DNA from: Excoecaria cochinchinensis
Taxonomy: Eukaryota > Streptophyta > Magnoliopsida > Malpighiales > Euphorbiaceae
Assembly: GCA_947683425.1 (NCBI GenBank)
Contig: CANTUQ010000078.1
Span: 3,722,001-3,786,000 of the forward strand
DNA: 64,000 bases
Direction of reading: 5' to 3'
Shown here: in pieces, positions 22,690 to 33,995 of the stretch
How positions within the stretch are numbered: the first letter of the stretch is position 1
Layout of the letters: each line of letters opens with the position of its first letter
Position numbers and translations under genes: made by a program
The notes under the pieces: model-generated
Database searches by the model: none
What the model was told of the DNA's origin: nothing
Seen by the model: the letters and a program-made list of their open reading frames with translations, nothing else

Positions 22690-23220
22690 GAGGCCGGAGA
22701 AGCACCCACGCTCCGACGAGAGGGAGGGAGACGCGCTCACGCGCCCCCACGCGCCACACGCGCGACTTCCCCTGGCCGGATATGTATCAACACCACAGTG
22801 TGACATGTGTCGTACTGTTACGGGTCCACGTGGCACCATGTGGACACGTGGTTGTCATGTGTCATGCCACGTGGCAGTGACTGGCTTGACACGTGGCAGA
22901 CTCTGATTGGTACACGTGTACGGTGATGACACATGGCAGGCCTCAGCCTTGCCATGTGTCAACCCCCAATTGGTCCACTTGGCGCCCCACTTGGCTCCAG
23001 GGGACACGTCGGATCCACGTGGCATGACCTCAGTCTGCCACGTGGCTCACGAATATTGGGCCATGTGTCAAGGACGCGTCACTCCTTAACACGTGTTTAC
23101 GCGCGTGTGGGCCACCGCGCACGCGCACACGCCCAACGTGTGGTGGCGCGTGCCAGCCACGCGCCACCTTCCCGGCTGATTTAGGTCTTCGAATTTCGGC
23201 CGGTCGGGGGTTCTCGGGGT
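22690..23220. repeat. GC-rich G-box minisatellite in the Copia leader
   Basis: Eight exact CACGTG palindromes start at 22827, 22845, 22868, 22890, 22913, 23016, 23039 and 23090, in an ACACGTGGCA/CCACGTGGCA context. Between them lie degenerate forms: CACATG 22930, CATGTG 22953, CACTTG 22976 and 22988, CACGTC 23005. The commonest spacing is 22-23 bp. CACGTG is the binding core of plant bZIP and bHLH regulators. Reading frames over this block are compositional. Confidence 0.75.
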
Positions 23221-23464
23221 CTGTGAACACAGTGGAATGGTCAAAAATAAAAATCCCAATTTCTAGACTAGCGTTTCGAATATTCAATTTTATCCCTCAA
23301 GTTTCGGTGTACACATACACGAAATTGAGCCAAAATATACACGCATATATATTTTTCACACAAAAAATAAATTTTTGTTGCGTTTCATGCTTCGTAGATC
23401 TACAAATTTTACTCATAAAATTTTAGATCAATTTTAAGCCGCATGCCAGGATGCAATAAAACAT

Positions 23465-23477
23465 GGCTTTGATACCA
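23465..23477 (-). other. Copia primer-binding site (initiator-tRNA-Met type)
   Basis: Minus-strand TGGTATCAAAGCC lies one base after the LTR terminus CCATCA. It differs by one base from TGGTATCAGAGCC, the usual plant Copia primer site. Confidence 0.8.
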
Positions 23478-23478
23478 A

Positions 23479-24100
23479 TGATGGAAAAATAATAAAAGAA
23501 GAAAGTAAATACATACTTGTTGTAGCGCGGTAATCACGTTGCGGAAGCGGTACAAGGATCTTCATTTATTGGTCACCGGTCTGGCTTTTATCCACTCGGG
23601 ATAATAGCAGCTAGATCACAATCTAAAAGTTCCTGAAAGATTAACACAAAAAAAAAGTGAGTGAGAACGAGCAGGCTTGCGGCGTATACGTTTTCTCGTT
23701 ATCAAATTATGAGGACCTCACCTCTATTTATAGAGGTCCTAAAGGTTAGAGTCTTAACTCTAATCTAACTCAAAATCCTTTCTAAAATAAAATTTGGTAA
23801 TTTAATTTAGATTACATAACTCAATTTAATCTGGATAAAAACTCAATCCTATATAGAGTTATGGGCGTATCCCAACTCTATCAAAAACGTTTTTGTCACT
23901 GAATTGGTAGTTTTTCTAAATTTAATGCAAGTTTGAATAAGAAGATTAACATTAATAGTAAATACAGAATTTAAAATTTTATACGGACATATTCTAAAAT
24001 TCGTATTCTAGAAATATAAATTTCGGAGAAGAGGATATAAACAATTTTTCAAATCCATCTCACATGCCATATCATGCATTAATTATTTATATTTTCAATA
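23479..24100 (-). repeat. 5' LTR of the Copia element (distal end approximate)
   Basis: The inner end is fixed: minus-strand CCATCA at 23479-23484 abuts the primer-binding site. The minus-strand TATA box at 23724-23733 puts R-U5 at roughly 23479-23700. The outer end (U3 start, TG on the minus strand) could not be fixed because no second LTR exists in the window. It must lie before the LRAT start codon at 24543; 24100 is only a placeholder. Confidence 0.55.
23724..23733 (-). promoter_or_regulatory. TATA box of the Copia LTR
   Basis: Minus-strand CTATAAATAG, embedded in a hairpin made of AGGACCTC and GAGGTCCT. It directs transcription leftward, through the leader and gag. Confidence 0.65.
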
Positions 24101-24542
24101 AACAAATAGTGCGTTCCTCTATTGTCCGTGTACGTGTGTCTTATCGAAAATAAAACAGGCCTAAATAATTAAATAATAATTTATCAAATTAATGAAAGCA
24201 AAAATAAATATTTTTCTTTTTCAAATAATAGAAACTGCTAAACCATCTCAAAAAATTTTGTCTTCACTAGATAGGTAGATTTTTGCTTCAAAAGAAATTT
24301 TTAGCCCTTTTTACCTTTAAGCCATTCAATTAGGTATCTTTTTGTAAGAAGAATTTAAGGAATTCACGCACATTATTGAAAATGAAATGGCATAAACTAC
24401 ACGCTTAAATTCGAATAGCATATTCCACAACTTACACTCCATGTTTACGACTTATAGGCGAAGGAAACTCTCGGCATCTGTGTCCCTCTTTAAATTTCGA
24501 ACTTGTAGAAGAGGATTTATCAAAGAGGGAAGAAGATAAAAA

Positions 24543-27500
24543 ATGGGAGTCTTTTCTAATAAAGTCTCCAGAGATCAGCTCAAACCAGGAGATCACATCT
24601 ACTCTTGGAGACACGCTTATATTTACTCCCATCACGGTCTGCTCTCTCTCTAAATTAAGATAATTTTATGGGCATTATAATCTAATCCGAATCTTACTTG
24701 TTTCTGTTTGATTTAAATGCAAATTTTATTTTCAATTTATATTTTGCATTTTGTTTAACTTTAACTGTCATTGAGCTACGCCGAAAATTTGAATGTGATT
24801 GAGAATTTGTTCAACGATCATAATTCGATTGATGGTGAATAATATTATGTTTATTTCTGTTTAATTTCTACATGGTTGGGATTCTTTTGGCAGTTCTTCA
24901 TTTCTATCTTCATTTGTTTCAAAATTCTGATGAAATTATGTCCGTTTGTTACATCGTCTTTATGAATTTGGCCATTGTAGCATGGCTGCTTGTTTGTGGT
25001 TTTGTTTTTAGTATTGATTGAGTTGCTTTCTAGTTAGGAAGGTGCTTGCAATATGGTGATGAATGGTGAGAGAGGGATAGGCCACATTTGATATCAAATT
25101 GGACCTGAATAGAATTGGCGTCATGGCAGTGTTATTAGGATCAATGGAAATTTGAAATTTGTAAGGGTAGTTAAGATGTGCAATGGGATCTTTAGAATAT
25201 GAGACTACTAGTTTGAACTTTAAGGAATTTGATGAACAGCTACCAGAGTAGGCTTATTTGTTAATGGGCATTCTGTGGGTGGAGGCAGAGTGAGTGGAGA
25301 AAGAATTATGAACTTGAAATTACATTCCTTTTCTAAATAGACATGTGGTACTTCATATCTAGTTCCCTGGCCATTTAGGTGCTATAGAGGAAAAGTGCAT
25401 GAGAGACTTTGAAGAAGAGCTAGAGTCTCTTTCCAAAGTTAAAGATACATGGTGCATACTTCGTATTTGTTGGTATACTGGCAATCTTTTGTTGATGAAC
25501 TAATTGTTTGTTACCTGGTAGATTCTCTATTTGGATGAGCCACTTATTTTATACCTGTTGGTATCATCTGATGCTCTCCAATACATTTTTTGTTTTCCAT
25601 AAAAAGGGTTTAGAAATTCATTAACAAGAAAAGATATAGATATATGATCACAAACTGAATGTTTTCCTTAAATGGATATTTTGAAGATGGTTTGTCTAAA
25701 TTCTGCTATAAATTATGCAAAGAAGAACTGGATTCACACCCTTGTGTTTATAAGAAATGCACCAAGTAATATAGGAAATTACCTGCCCAGCGAGTAACTT
25801 CTGTGAGGTAGCACTCTTCATAAGCATTGCATGAAAGGTGGGAAATTTTCTAGTACTTTGCTCATCTCAAATCTTTTGGGGAGAACACCCAATAATAATT
25901 CCAGATGGAAGGTTGCAACAGATTTGTGTATTTTTCTTCTATCCTTGTCTGTTTTTTCATAGCACCATTGCTGCTTGCAGAGAATTTTGTCTCGAATGGT
26001 TTGGACTTCTAGCCACTCAGAAAGAAAGAGAAGATTATTTGGACTTGTTTGGCATGCATTAGATAAGTGTGTCAAAGCTCTCATTTGGGATTTGACTGTT
26101 ATATTGATAAGTGTCAGAGTGAAGTTTAATTGCAATTAAAATGATAAAAAACATAGGAATGTAGAGTTCCTTTCGTGGCATAGGGAATGAATGTGTTAGA
26201 TTGTATGGGCAAAGTATATTTCCTGTTATTTTCCAGGGATTTGGAGCTATTTTATCTTAAAGACTTGGGATCTTAGATTTACTAATGAATGATCTGAAAG
26301 GCTTCTCTATTATTGTTGCTCATTGGACATTTTTTGGTGATGAGAACACATATTTTTGTCAATAGGAATGTCCACTAAAATAATTGAACCAATTGAAATT
26401 GATTTGAAGATAAAGACCAAATGGAACAGTACAGCCACAATTTTAACAGTAATGATTCATGTACTTCTGAAGGTATACAGCAGATAAGTAGAACATAGAT
26501 ATGTTGAGATTTACATTAACTCTCATGCCAAGAGTAAAATGAATAAAATCACCTGATTGGGCTGTTATAACATCAGTGGAGCCTGGCATGGGCGACCATG
26601 TGAATGCTCTCATTACAATCTCAGAGAAGCATGTTTCCTTGAAATTGCACTTTCAAGTTTCAACTCAGGATGTGACAAACAGAATGATATTGTTAGTAAA
26701 AGGTGTTACTAAATAGATTGTTACTTGGAAGAATAACTTAAACTCTCCTAAGTTCAATGTCTAACTGGTTTGTTTTCTTGTCCTCTATTCAATCCCATGT
26801 TAAGCCCACTTTTCTACTGTCTCTTACAATATAAAATCAATAACCAGCCACCAACTTTATAGCTAGTGTTTTTCTGTTGCAATTTTTTGCACAAGATTGT
26901 GGATTCTCTTGAGAAGGAAGTGCTCAGGTTTGTATGCTGTTTGCATGAATGGGAATGGAGAGTGTTAGGGAGATAATTTGTGGAATGAAATCAAGCAAAG
27001 TTATCCAGCATGAAATATCATTTTGATACATGGAAGTGGTTTCTTTTTAGATCATCTATTGGTGTATTATTTATGTAGTGCTTTAATCTTTTTTTGCCAA
27101 TTTATTTTTCTCCGCAAGTTTGTAATATTAAATGTTTTTGTTATTTAATTCTGGTTGCACATTGACTCGGCTGGGCATGTGGTGTGTTTTTATGCAATTC
27201 CCAATTCTAGCACTGAAGCTTTCAGAATCTCTAACCTTCATCTGGTTTGACACCAGGGATATATGTTGGTGATGGAAAAGTGATCCACTTCACTCGTGGA
27301 GCAGGTCATGAAATTGGGACCGGAACTGTGTTAGACCGTATTATTTTTAGCTCTTCCCGCTCTGATTCTACAGACAATCCATGCCCAAAATGTGGTGATC
27401 AATCAAGAGTTGATGGTGTCATCTCATCCTGTTTAGACTGTTTCCTTTGGGGTGGAGATTTGTACCTCTTTGCATATGGTGTCTCACCAGCTTTGTTTCT

Positions 27501-27927
27501 TGCCAAAGCTAGAGGAGGAACCTGCACACTTGCTGCTTCTGATCCACCAGAGGATGTCCTTCATCGTTCTAAGTTCCTCCTTGAAAATGGTTTTGGTGTC
27601 TATAACATTTTCAAGAACAACTGCGAAGATTTTGCAATATACTGCAAGACAGGTCTTCTTGTATTCACAAGCATAAGTGTAGGTCGAAGCGGGCAGGCAG
27701 CATCCTTATTGGCTGCTGTCAGTACTATCGTTTCTTCGCCACTTCGATTTCTAACAACGAGCATTAGTGGACTTACGGCTGTGGGTTGTGGCTTGTATTG
27801 TGTCAGCAGGTTTGTTTCTGATATTGGAATACGTCGTGATGTGACCAAAGTCCCAGTTGAGAGGCTTGTTTCTCATGCTAGCTTACAGGAATTGGAAGTT
27901 TCAGCTGATGTAGCTAAGGAAAATTGA
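24543..27927 (+). CDS. LRAT/NC-domain protein (LEAD-SENSITIVE 1-like), two exons
   Basis: Host gene, 254 codons: exon 1 24543-24636, exon 2 27257-27927. Exon 1 starts MGVFSNKVSRDQLKPGDHIY and ends at a split Gly codon before a GT donor (24637-24638). Exon 2 follows an AG acceptor (27255-27256) and resumes IYVGDGKVIHFTRG. The NlpC/P60-like LRAT catalytic set is present: His30 in SHHGIYVG, His42 in VIHFTR (12 apart, as in mammalian HRASLS enzymes) and Cys154 in KNNCEDFAIYC. The plant version carries a Cys pair insert (CPKC at 74-77, SCLDC at 89-93). A hydrophobic segment at about 185-220 may anchor it to a membrane. LRAT enzymes transfer or cleave acyl chains on lipids through a Cys thioester; the plant substrate is not established. 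The ATG context is AAAAAATGG. Length and reading frame are intact, so it is probably functional. Confidence 0.93.
24637..27256 (+). other. Intron of the LRAT-domain gene
   Basis: 2,620 bp, GT...AG, phase 1. T-rich with scattered poly-T. I see no transposon ends and no supported coding sequence. The 105-codon minus-strand frame at 25818-26135 has no recognisable domain. Confidence 0.85.
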
Positions 27928-28397
27928 TCTTATTTGCCAACAGCTCATTGTTGGATAAATATAGGTACTGCCTAGTAGCTGGTTGTGTTTGCGTTTGCGT
28001 TTGCTAACTATTGGAAGTAAATTGGACTGTGATTTTCAGATTTCCCCTAGTTGGTGATGATTTTGTCAAATGTCGAAATATGGATATGTACTCCTGATTC
28101 ATGATCTTACTATCTATGTTTAAGTTTACTTTTGTTACGTATTTCTTTCGTACAAAATATATATGTGCGTAATTGTTGGTATATGTACATATACTAATGA
28201 AACATATGCAAACTCGTATAGATGTTTCTACTCCATGTCTGTTCGTATACATATTAATCAATTTTTTTTTTCTTTCTTTTGAATATGAGAAACACATGCA
28301 CAGCTAATGTTCACGACATAGTAATGGAGACCAAATAAAAAAGGTAACAAGTCTTGAATATTTGGAAATCCTAATAGGATAAATGTAGGCAAAATAT
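27928..28397. other. 3' flank of the LRAT gene
   Basis: Non-coding and AT-rich; presumably contains the 3' UTR. No unambiguous polyadenylation signal can be assigned. Confidence 0.5.
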
Positions 28398-29372
28398 ATC
28401 ACCAAGCCCCCTTAACTTTTTAACTTTTTGCTATAATATCGTTATGTTTTTATTTTGCAGCATCGAAATTCTAAATTTTTATTTTTTACATATTAAACTC
28501 TCATATGGAAAGAAAATACATAATTAAATTGTGAGTTCCGTTCGACACGCTTTTAATATTTACATTTAAATCTCAATTTGATGTGTCTTTGTTTATTTCA
28601 TTCGATATTTAATCATGAGTTTGGGTACCGGCCCGGCCTAGCCCACAAAATTACCAAACACGGATAACTATTTTTGCATACAAGCTAAGCCCAAGTCCTA
28701 GAAAAATCTGCTTTTTTAGGGTGGGGATTAGGCTTGGTTTAGTTCAGCTCGACCATATATCAGTTTTATATTTTTTTTTTCATTAATTATATAATTTAAA
28801 ACATGTAAAAATGTAAAAAAAACTTAAAAGAATAAAATTTCATGATAAATATCAAAATGTATAACGTATATTAACATATTAAATTTTTTTATAGTATATT
28901 TTTATATTTTTAATATAATATAATACAACAATTTATACACTAATATATTTTTTATTTAAATATTTTTAGCGGGCTAGCCCAACCTGCACAAAGCCCGCTT
29001 TAGTCTTGCATTTCACTTATATGGGCTTGGGTTGGGCTTAGACAAGGGCAAAAAGATTAAAAGTCCGGTAAGACATGGCCCAAACTCGGCTTGAATCCAA
29101 AAATGAACAGGTCTACTTATTAATTCTAAATTAACTAGTATTCTCAATTGGTACTCCAATCTGAAACTGATAAGGGTATTAACTACTATACATCAAATTG
29201 AAGTTGAGGTGCAAATAACAAAAGCGGGTGAAATGGAGAGTACTGTTCAATTCACGTTTTCTATCCACCAAGGGCTTAATGTGTAAAAAAAATAAAAATT
29301 CAAGGCTCAATTTTGTAAAATAAAAGTACATGGACTTAATAGCAAAAATTCAAAAAATTCAAGAATTTAATG
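28398..29372. mobile_element. Degenerate foldback element (MITE-like) of about 975 bp
   Basis: The outer about 200 bp at each side are inverted copies: TTTTTGCTATAATA.CGTTATG, TTTTTATTTTTTACAT and TCTCAATTTGATGT on the left match the reverse complement of 29180-29370. The middle (28625-29125) holds GGCCCGGCCTAGCCC- and GGGCTTGGGTTGGGC-type strings, frequent in plant hAT-like repeats and possibly a second, nested repeat. Ends are approximate and I found no clear target duplication. Confidence 0.5.
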
Positions 29373-29438
29373 ATACAGTTTTCTTGTGTATGAGTACGAG
29401 TAAGAGTAGGAGTTTTAATAAATATAGGAAAAAAGTAC

Positions 29439-30543
29439 TGTGACGCGCCCGAACCCCGCTCGGCATCCGGGCCGCTCCCAGGAGTCCGCTTTTAGGACCC
29501 GAGACCGGATGGAGGTTCATTAAAACTTGTGAAAGCTGATCGCTTCGCAATGGACAGAGATTCACCCCCATTCCATTATTGGTAATCAACTTACGAGGGC
29601 GTCTGTTGGGCATCATAAGGTAGGTATCACGGAGTCGCCACCCAATAAAATATTGAAAAATAAATTCTAACCTTATGAGGCCAAAACAAAGAGAGTTCGG
29701 GACCTCACTTTTATTCATACATTTGGTTAACGTTATGTGAATGAGTTTTTAGAGTCAATTATTTTATCTCTCTTCTCACACGATTCATGCAATAAATTTA
29801 AAATGCATTACAAGCACACAAAAAGGCAATAAATAAAACGATAAATATAATTGCAATTATCAAAAAATAAGCATGAAATTCATAATAGTGACAGAATGAA
29901 AATACATACATAAATCGGGGCATTCATTTAAACGAGAACATTTGTTCCCAACTACTTGTTTTACAAAAAAGGTACAGAGTTTTCAAACCAACTTTATGTA
30001 AAAAGGACAAAGTGATCTTGTTTTAATGAAAGCGTAAACCTTTTATTTTTGGGATGAAAATGCGGACATTGGTTCAGTTTTATTAACAAATTTTTAATTT
30101 TAGTAGAAAACATTTTGTGTGCTGGTTCTTTTTAAGCGCAGTCGAAAATCCATTATTATTATAGTCCTCAAGCAAATGAAAGAAAATAAAATAATAAATA
30201 CATATTTCAGAATAATAAATAAATCCTAAACTATTCGCCCCGACCGTGCTTCGCCTAGCTCCATGGACGAGTCACATGCCTCTCGCGGTTGCAATCACGA
30301 CAAAAAATAATATTGGTCAATAATAGATTAAATTAAACTAAATGATAAATAAATATTCGGATGAAATATATTGAGAAAAATAATCAATCTAATGCAGTAG
30401 AAATAAAATAAACTGACTGAATTAATGAATATGAAACACAAATGACATAATTATAATAATCACTGACAATAAAAATAACAATTATAGCAGTAATAATGAT
30501 ACCAAGTAATAACAGTGAAAACAACATTCATTCACACAATAAC

Positions 30544-30598
<55 letters not shown>

Positions 30599-30667
30599 GT
30601 AATAATAACACTAAAACGAATACTAATAATAACAATAAATAATAATAATATAATATTAACATAAGAC

Positions 30668-30716
<49 letters not shown>

Positions 30717-30765
30717 CAACTAGCAATATTAATGACAATAATTAACAATAATAGCAATAATGCAG

Positions 30766-30815
<50 letters not shown>

Positions 30816-31273
30816 TGATAATGATGATGATGATGATGATGATTATATAAAATAAATAAACACAAAATAATAATAATAAATAAATAAAATAATAATAACA
30901 ATAATAATAATAATAACAATAATAATAAAAACACAAAATAATCATGATGATAACATAAACACAACAATAATAATGATGATGATAATAATAATAATAATAA
31001 TATAGTAAAATGAACGTGAACTAAATAATACTAACAATAATAATAATAATAATAATGATGATGATAATAACAACAACAACAACAATAATAATAATAATTA
31101 TAATATAAAATAAAATAAACATAAAATAATACTACTAATAATAAGAATAAGTAACAATAATAATATAACACAACAATAATAGTCACAATAATAATCATAA
31201 CAATAACATTAACACAATAATAATAATAATAATGATAACAATAATAATAATGTAAAATAGTATTAATTAATTA

Positions 31274-31304
<31 letters not shown>

Positions 31305-32169
31305 TAAAATAATAATAAAATTAAAATAAAATAAAAAGAAAAAAGAAAAAAGAAATATAACCACTTACCGGTTTTTCTTCGCCGGAGCCACCGGAGGACG
31401 ACGATGGTCGACACCGCCACTGCTCGAAGACAGATCGCCGCGCCCAGAGCTCGTCGCCATCAGTCACGGGCCGGAAGGATGCCGGGGTTGGTCAAAAAAT
31501 GCCTTGGAACGCCGCGGAGCAACCACCTTCGATCTCCCTACTGTCGGCGGGTGGGGGAGACCGACTGCCGCCGGGATGATCGTCTCGCCGCTGGGAGTCC
31601 ATCGCCGCTGCGCGTGGCGCCGGCCACCTCTTTCTTCTTCTCCCTTTTTTTTCCTTTTCTTCCCTTCGGTTCCTGCGTTCTCCCTATTTAGTCCCCTCTG
31701 TTCTCTTTTTATTTGTTTCCCCTTTCTATTTTCTTTGCCCTCCCTTAGGCTTTCTCTTCTCTTTTTTTATTTTATTTGCTCATCTCATCTCCTCAGCCGA
31801 ACCCTCTAATTTTGCTCTATCTTTTTCTTTTTATACCCCAAATTTAGGCTTGTTTGGCCCCTAATTCCCACATTGATTTTCTCCATAATTTTTTATTTTT
31901 TAATTTTATTTTAACTTACTTAAACTATCACCTATTTTACTTAATTAAACACTCTATATTTATTTTCTTTTTCAACTTTAATTATCCTACAATATTAACT
32001 AATTAATTTAACCTAATCTTAATTTTTAATTTTACGCATATATATATATATATTTTTTATTTTTAAGTTTTTATATTTTTTTCCGGAGAAATTATCAAGT
32101 TTGCCTGGAGATCCAAAATTGCCATTTTTTGGACAGATATTACCCTTGACTCAGGACCCGGTGTCTACA
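29439..32169 (-). repeat. Left LTR (3' LTR) of the LARD-like element, 2,731 bp
   Basis: Alignable with 36928-39630 along its whole length. On the plus strand, the order is a conserved GC-rich start (CCCGAACCCCGCTCGGCATC), then an AT-rich part, a long AAT array (30541-31310), a GC-rich block with CGCCGGAGCCACCGGAGGA (about 31380) and a pyrimidine-rich stretch to the TCTACA end. Frames in the GC-rich block (31404-31809) are not conserved as protein between the two LTRs. Confidence 0.92.
30541..31310. repeat. Compound AAT/AATGATG microsatellite inside the LTR
   Basis: About 770 bp of AAT runs interspersed with ATG, AAC and AAAT variants. A counterpart sits at the same place in the other LTR (38030-38812). 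Poly-Leu/Ile/Tyr frames here are artefacts. Confidence 0.95.
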
Positions 32170-32305
32170 ATTGCCGCCAATTTTGGGGAAGCTAGTACCT
32201 AGACGCCTAGGTGAGTAAAAATTCAGAGAAGAAGGAAATAAGGGACGCGTACCTGAGGCAGTTGTCGTTCCGATCTGAATGAAGTTACTGGGGTAGTTAC
32301 TATCT
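32170..32305. other. Junction between the 3' LTR and the tandem arrays
   Basis: In minus orientation this lies directly upstream of the 3' LTR. AAAATTGGCGGCAAT next to the LTR is the only candidate polypurine tract and is weak. Confidence 0.45.
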
Positions 32306-33570
32306 GCTTATCGACGTGTTAACCCTCATCGTTTTAGTATCTAACCTGTGCGGTATCTAGCCTTTTATTCGGTGTCATACCTCCATCATTTTGGCATCTA
32401 ACCTGTGCGGTGTCTAGCCTCAGCCGTTTCGGTATTTAACCTATTGGTGCGGTGTCTAACCTCCCTCGTTGCGGCATCTAACCTGTGCGGTGTCTAGGCT
32501 TAGCCGAGTCGGTATCTAACCTATCAGTGTGGTGTTTAACCTCCCTCGTTGCGGCATCTAACCTGTGCGATGTCTAGCCTTAACCGGGTCGGTATCTAAC
32601 CTATCGATGTGGTGTCTAACCTCACTCGTTGCGGCATATAACCTGTGCGGTGTCAAGTCTTAGCTGGGTCGGTATCTAACCAGTTGGTGCGGTGTCTAAC
32701 CTCCCTCATTGCGGCATCTAACCTATGCGGTGTCTAGCCTTTGCCGGGTCGGTATCTAACCTATCGCTGTGGTGTCTAACCTCTCTCGTTGCGGCATCTA
32801 ACCTATGCTGTGTCTAGTCTTAGCCGGTTCGGTATCTAACCTGTTGGTGCGGTGTCTAACCTCCCTCATTGCGGCATCTAACCTGTGCGGTGTCTAACCT
32901 TAGCTGGGTCGGTATCTAACCTATCGGTGTGGTGTCTAACCTTCCTCATTGCGGCATCTAACCTGTACGGTGTCTAGCCTTAGCCAGGTCAGTATTTAAC
33001 CTGTTGGTGCGGTGTCTAACCTCCCTCGTTGCGGTATCTAACCTGTGCAGTGTCTAGCTTTAGCCGGATCGGTATCTAACCTATCAGTGTGGTGTCTAAC
33101 CTCCCTTGTTGCGGCATCTAACATGAGCGGTGTCTGGCCTTAGCCGGGTCGGTACCTAACCTGTTGGTGCGGTGTGTAACCTCCCTCGTTGCGGCTTCTA
33201 ACCTGTGCGGTGTTTAGCCTTAGCCGGGTCGGTATCTAACCTATCGGTGTGGTGTCTAACCTTCCTCGTTGCGGTATCTAACCTGTGCGGTGTCTAGCCT
33301 TAGCCGGGTCGGTATCTAACCTGTTGGTACGGTGTCTAACCTCCCTCGTTGCGGCATCTAACCTGTGTGGTGTCTAGCCTTAATCGGGTCGGTATCTAAC
33401 CTGTTGGTGCAGTGTCTAACCTCCCTCGTTGTAACATCTAACCTGTGCGGTGTCTAACCTTAGCCGGGTCGGTATCTAACCTGTTGGTGCGGTATCTAAC
33501 CCCCCCCCCCCCGTTGCGGCATCTAACCTGTTCAGTGTCTAGCCTTAGCCAGGTCGGTATTTGACCTGTT
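32306..33570. repeat. 80 bp higher-order tandem array, about 15 copies
   Basis: The same phase recurs at 32461, 32541 and 32621 (CTCCCTCGTTGCGGCATCTA), giving a period of exactly 80 bp over long stretches. Each 80 bp unit contains four related shorter monomers of about 16-22 bp, each ending in a CGGTGTCTAAC or CGGTATCTAAC type string. The first copies (32306-32400) are diverged. A run of 13 C at 33500-33512 interrupts the last part. No frame is conserved across units. Confidence 0.95.
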
Positions 33571-33584
33571 TCAAATTTGAAGTG

Positions 33585-33995
33585 GTGCCTTCTGAGAGCC
33601 CCTTGGTTGATTGCCCTCCCCCTCGAGAGGTCCTTGGTTGGTTGCTCCCTGAGAGGTCTTTGGTTGACTACCCCCTGAGAGGCCTTTGGTTGGTTGCCCC
33701 TTGAGAGGTCTTTGGTTTAACTGCCCCCTGAGAGGTCTTTAGTTAATTGTCTGGATTGATGCCTCTAAGAGGACTTTGGAGAATTTGCCTCTTAAGAGGA
33801 CTTTGAAGGTTTGTCTCTTAGGAGGACTTTGAAAGGTTTGCCTCTTGAGAGGAATTTGAAGGGTTTGCCTCTCAATAGGACTCAGGGATTTGCCTCTTAA
33901 GAGGACTTTGAGATTTTGCCTCCTCAGAGGACTCAGAGAATGCCCCTTAAGAGGACTTAGAGATTGCCTCTTTAGAGGACTTTAAAAAATGTCGA
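33585..33995. repeat. Second tandem array, unit about 30-36 bp
   Basis: Begins with units containing GAGAGGTCTTTGGTTG followed by a CCCCCTGA-like string and grades into units containing AAGAGGACTTTGA and TTTGCCTCTT. This is gradual divergence along one array, with about 12 units in all. Confidence 0.9.

Noticed and set aside
22622..23287. Several 60-94 codon frames on both strands
   Set aside because: They lie over the GC-rich G-box repeat, where stop codons are rare; no domain or consistent frame.
24629..24634. CCATCA at 24629-24634 as the outer end of the Copia LTR, pairing with TGATGG at 23479
   Set aside because: It lies inside LRAT exon 1 (codons for Ser-His-His), so the match is coincidence; the gene evidence is much stronger.
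25818..26135. 105-codon minus-strand frame in the LRAT intron
   Set aside because: No recognisable domain, no supporting signals, and it lies within an intron of an intact gene.
30528..30967. Poly-Leu/Ile/Tyr/His reading frames (also 38018-38450)
   Set aside because: Overlapping translations of AAT/ATG microsatellites within the LTRs.
31404..31809. Arg/Pro-rich frames in the GC-rich LTR block (also 38875-39321)
   Set aside because: The two LTR copies do not keep the same frame; indels shift it, so there is no protein-level constraint.
32170..32200. ATTGCCGCCAATTTTGGGG as a plus-strand primer-binding site for the LARD
   Set aside because: It does not begin with TGG; the minus-strand TGGCGACTTCACTAGGGA at the other LTR is a much better primer site, so the element is on the minus strand.
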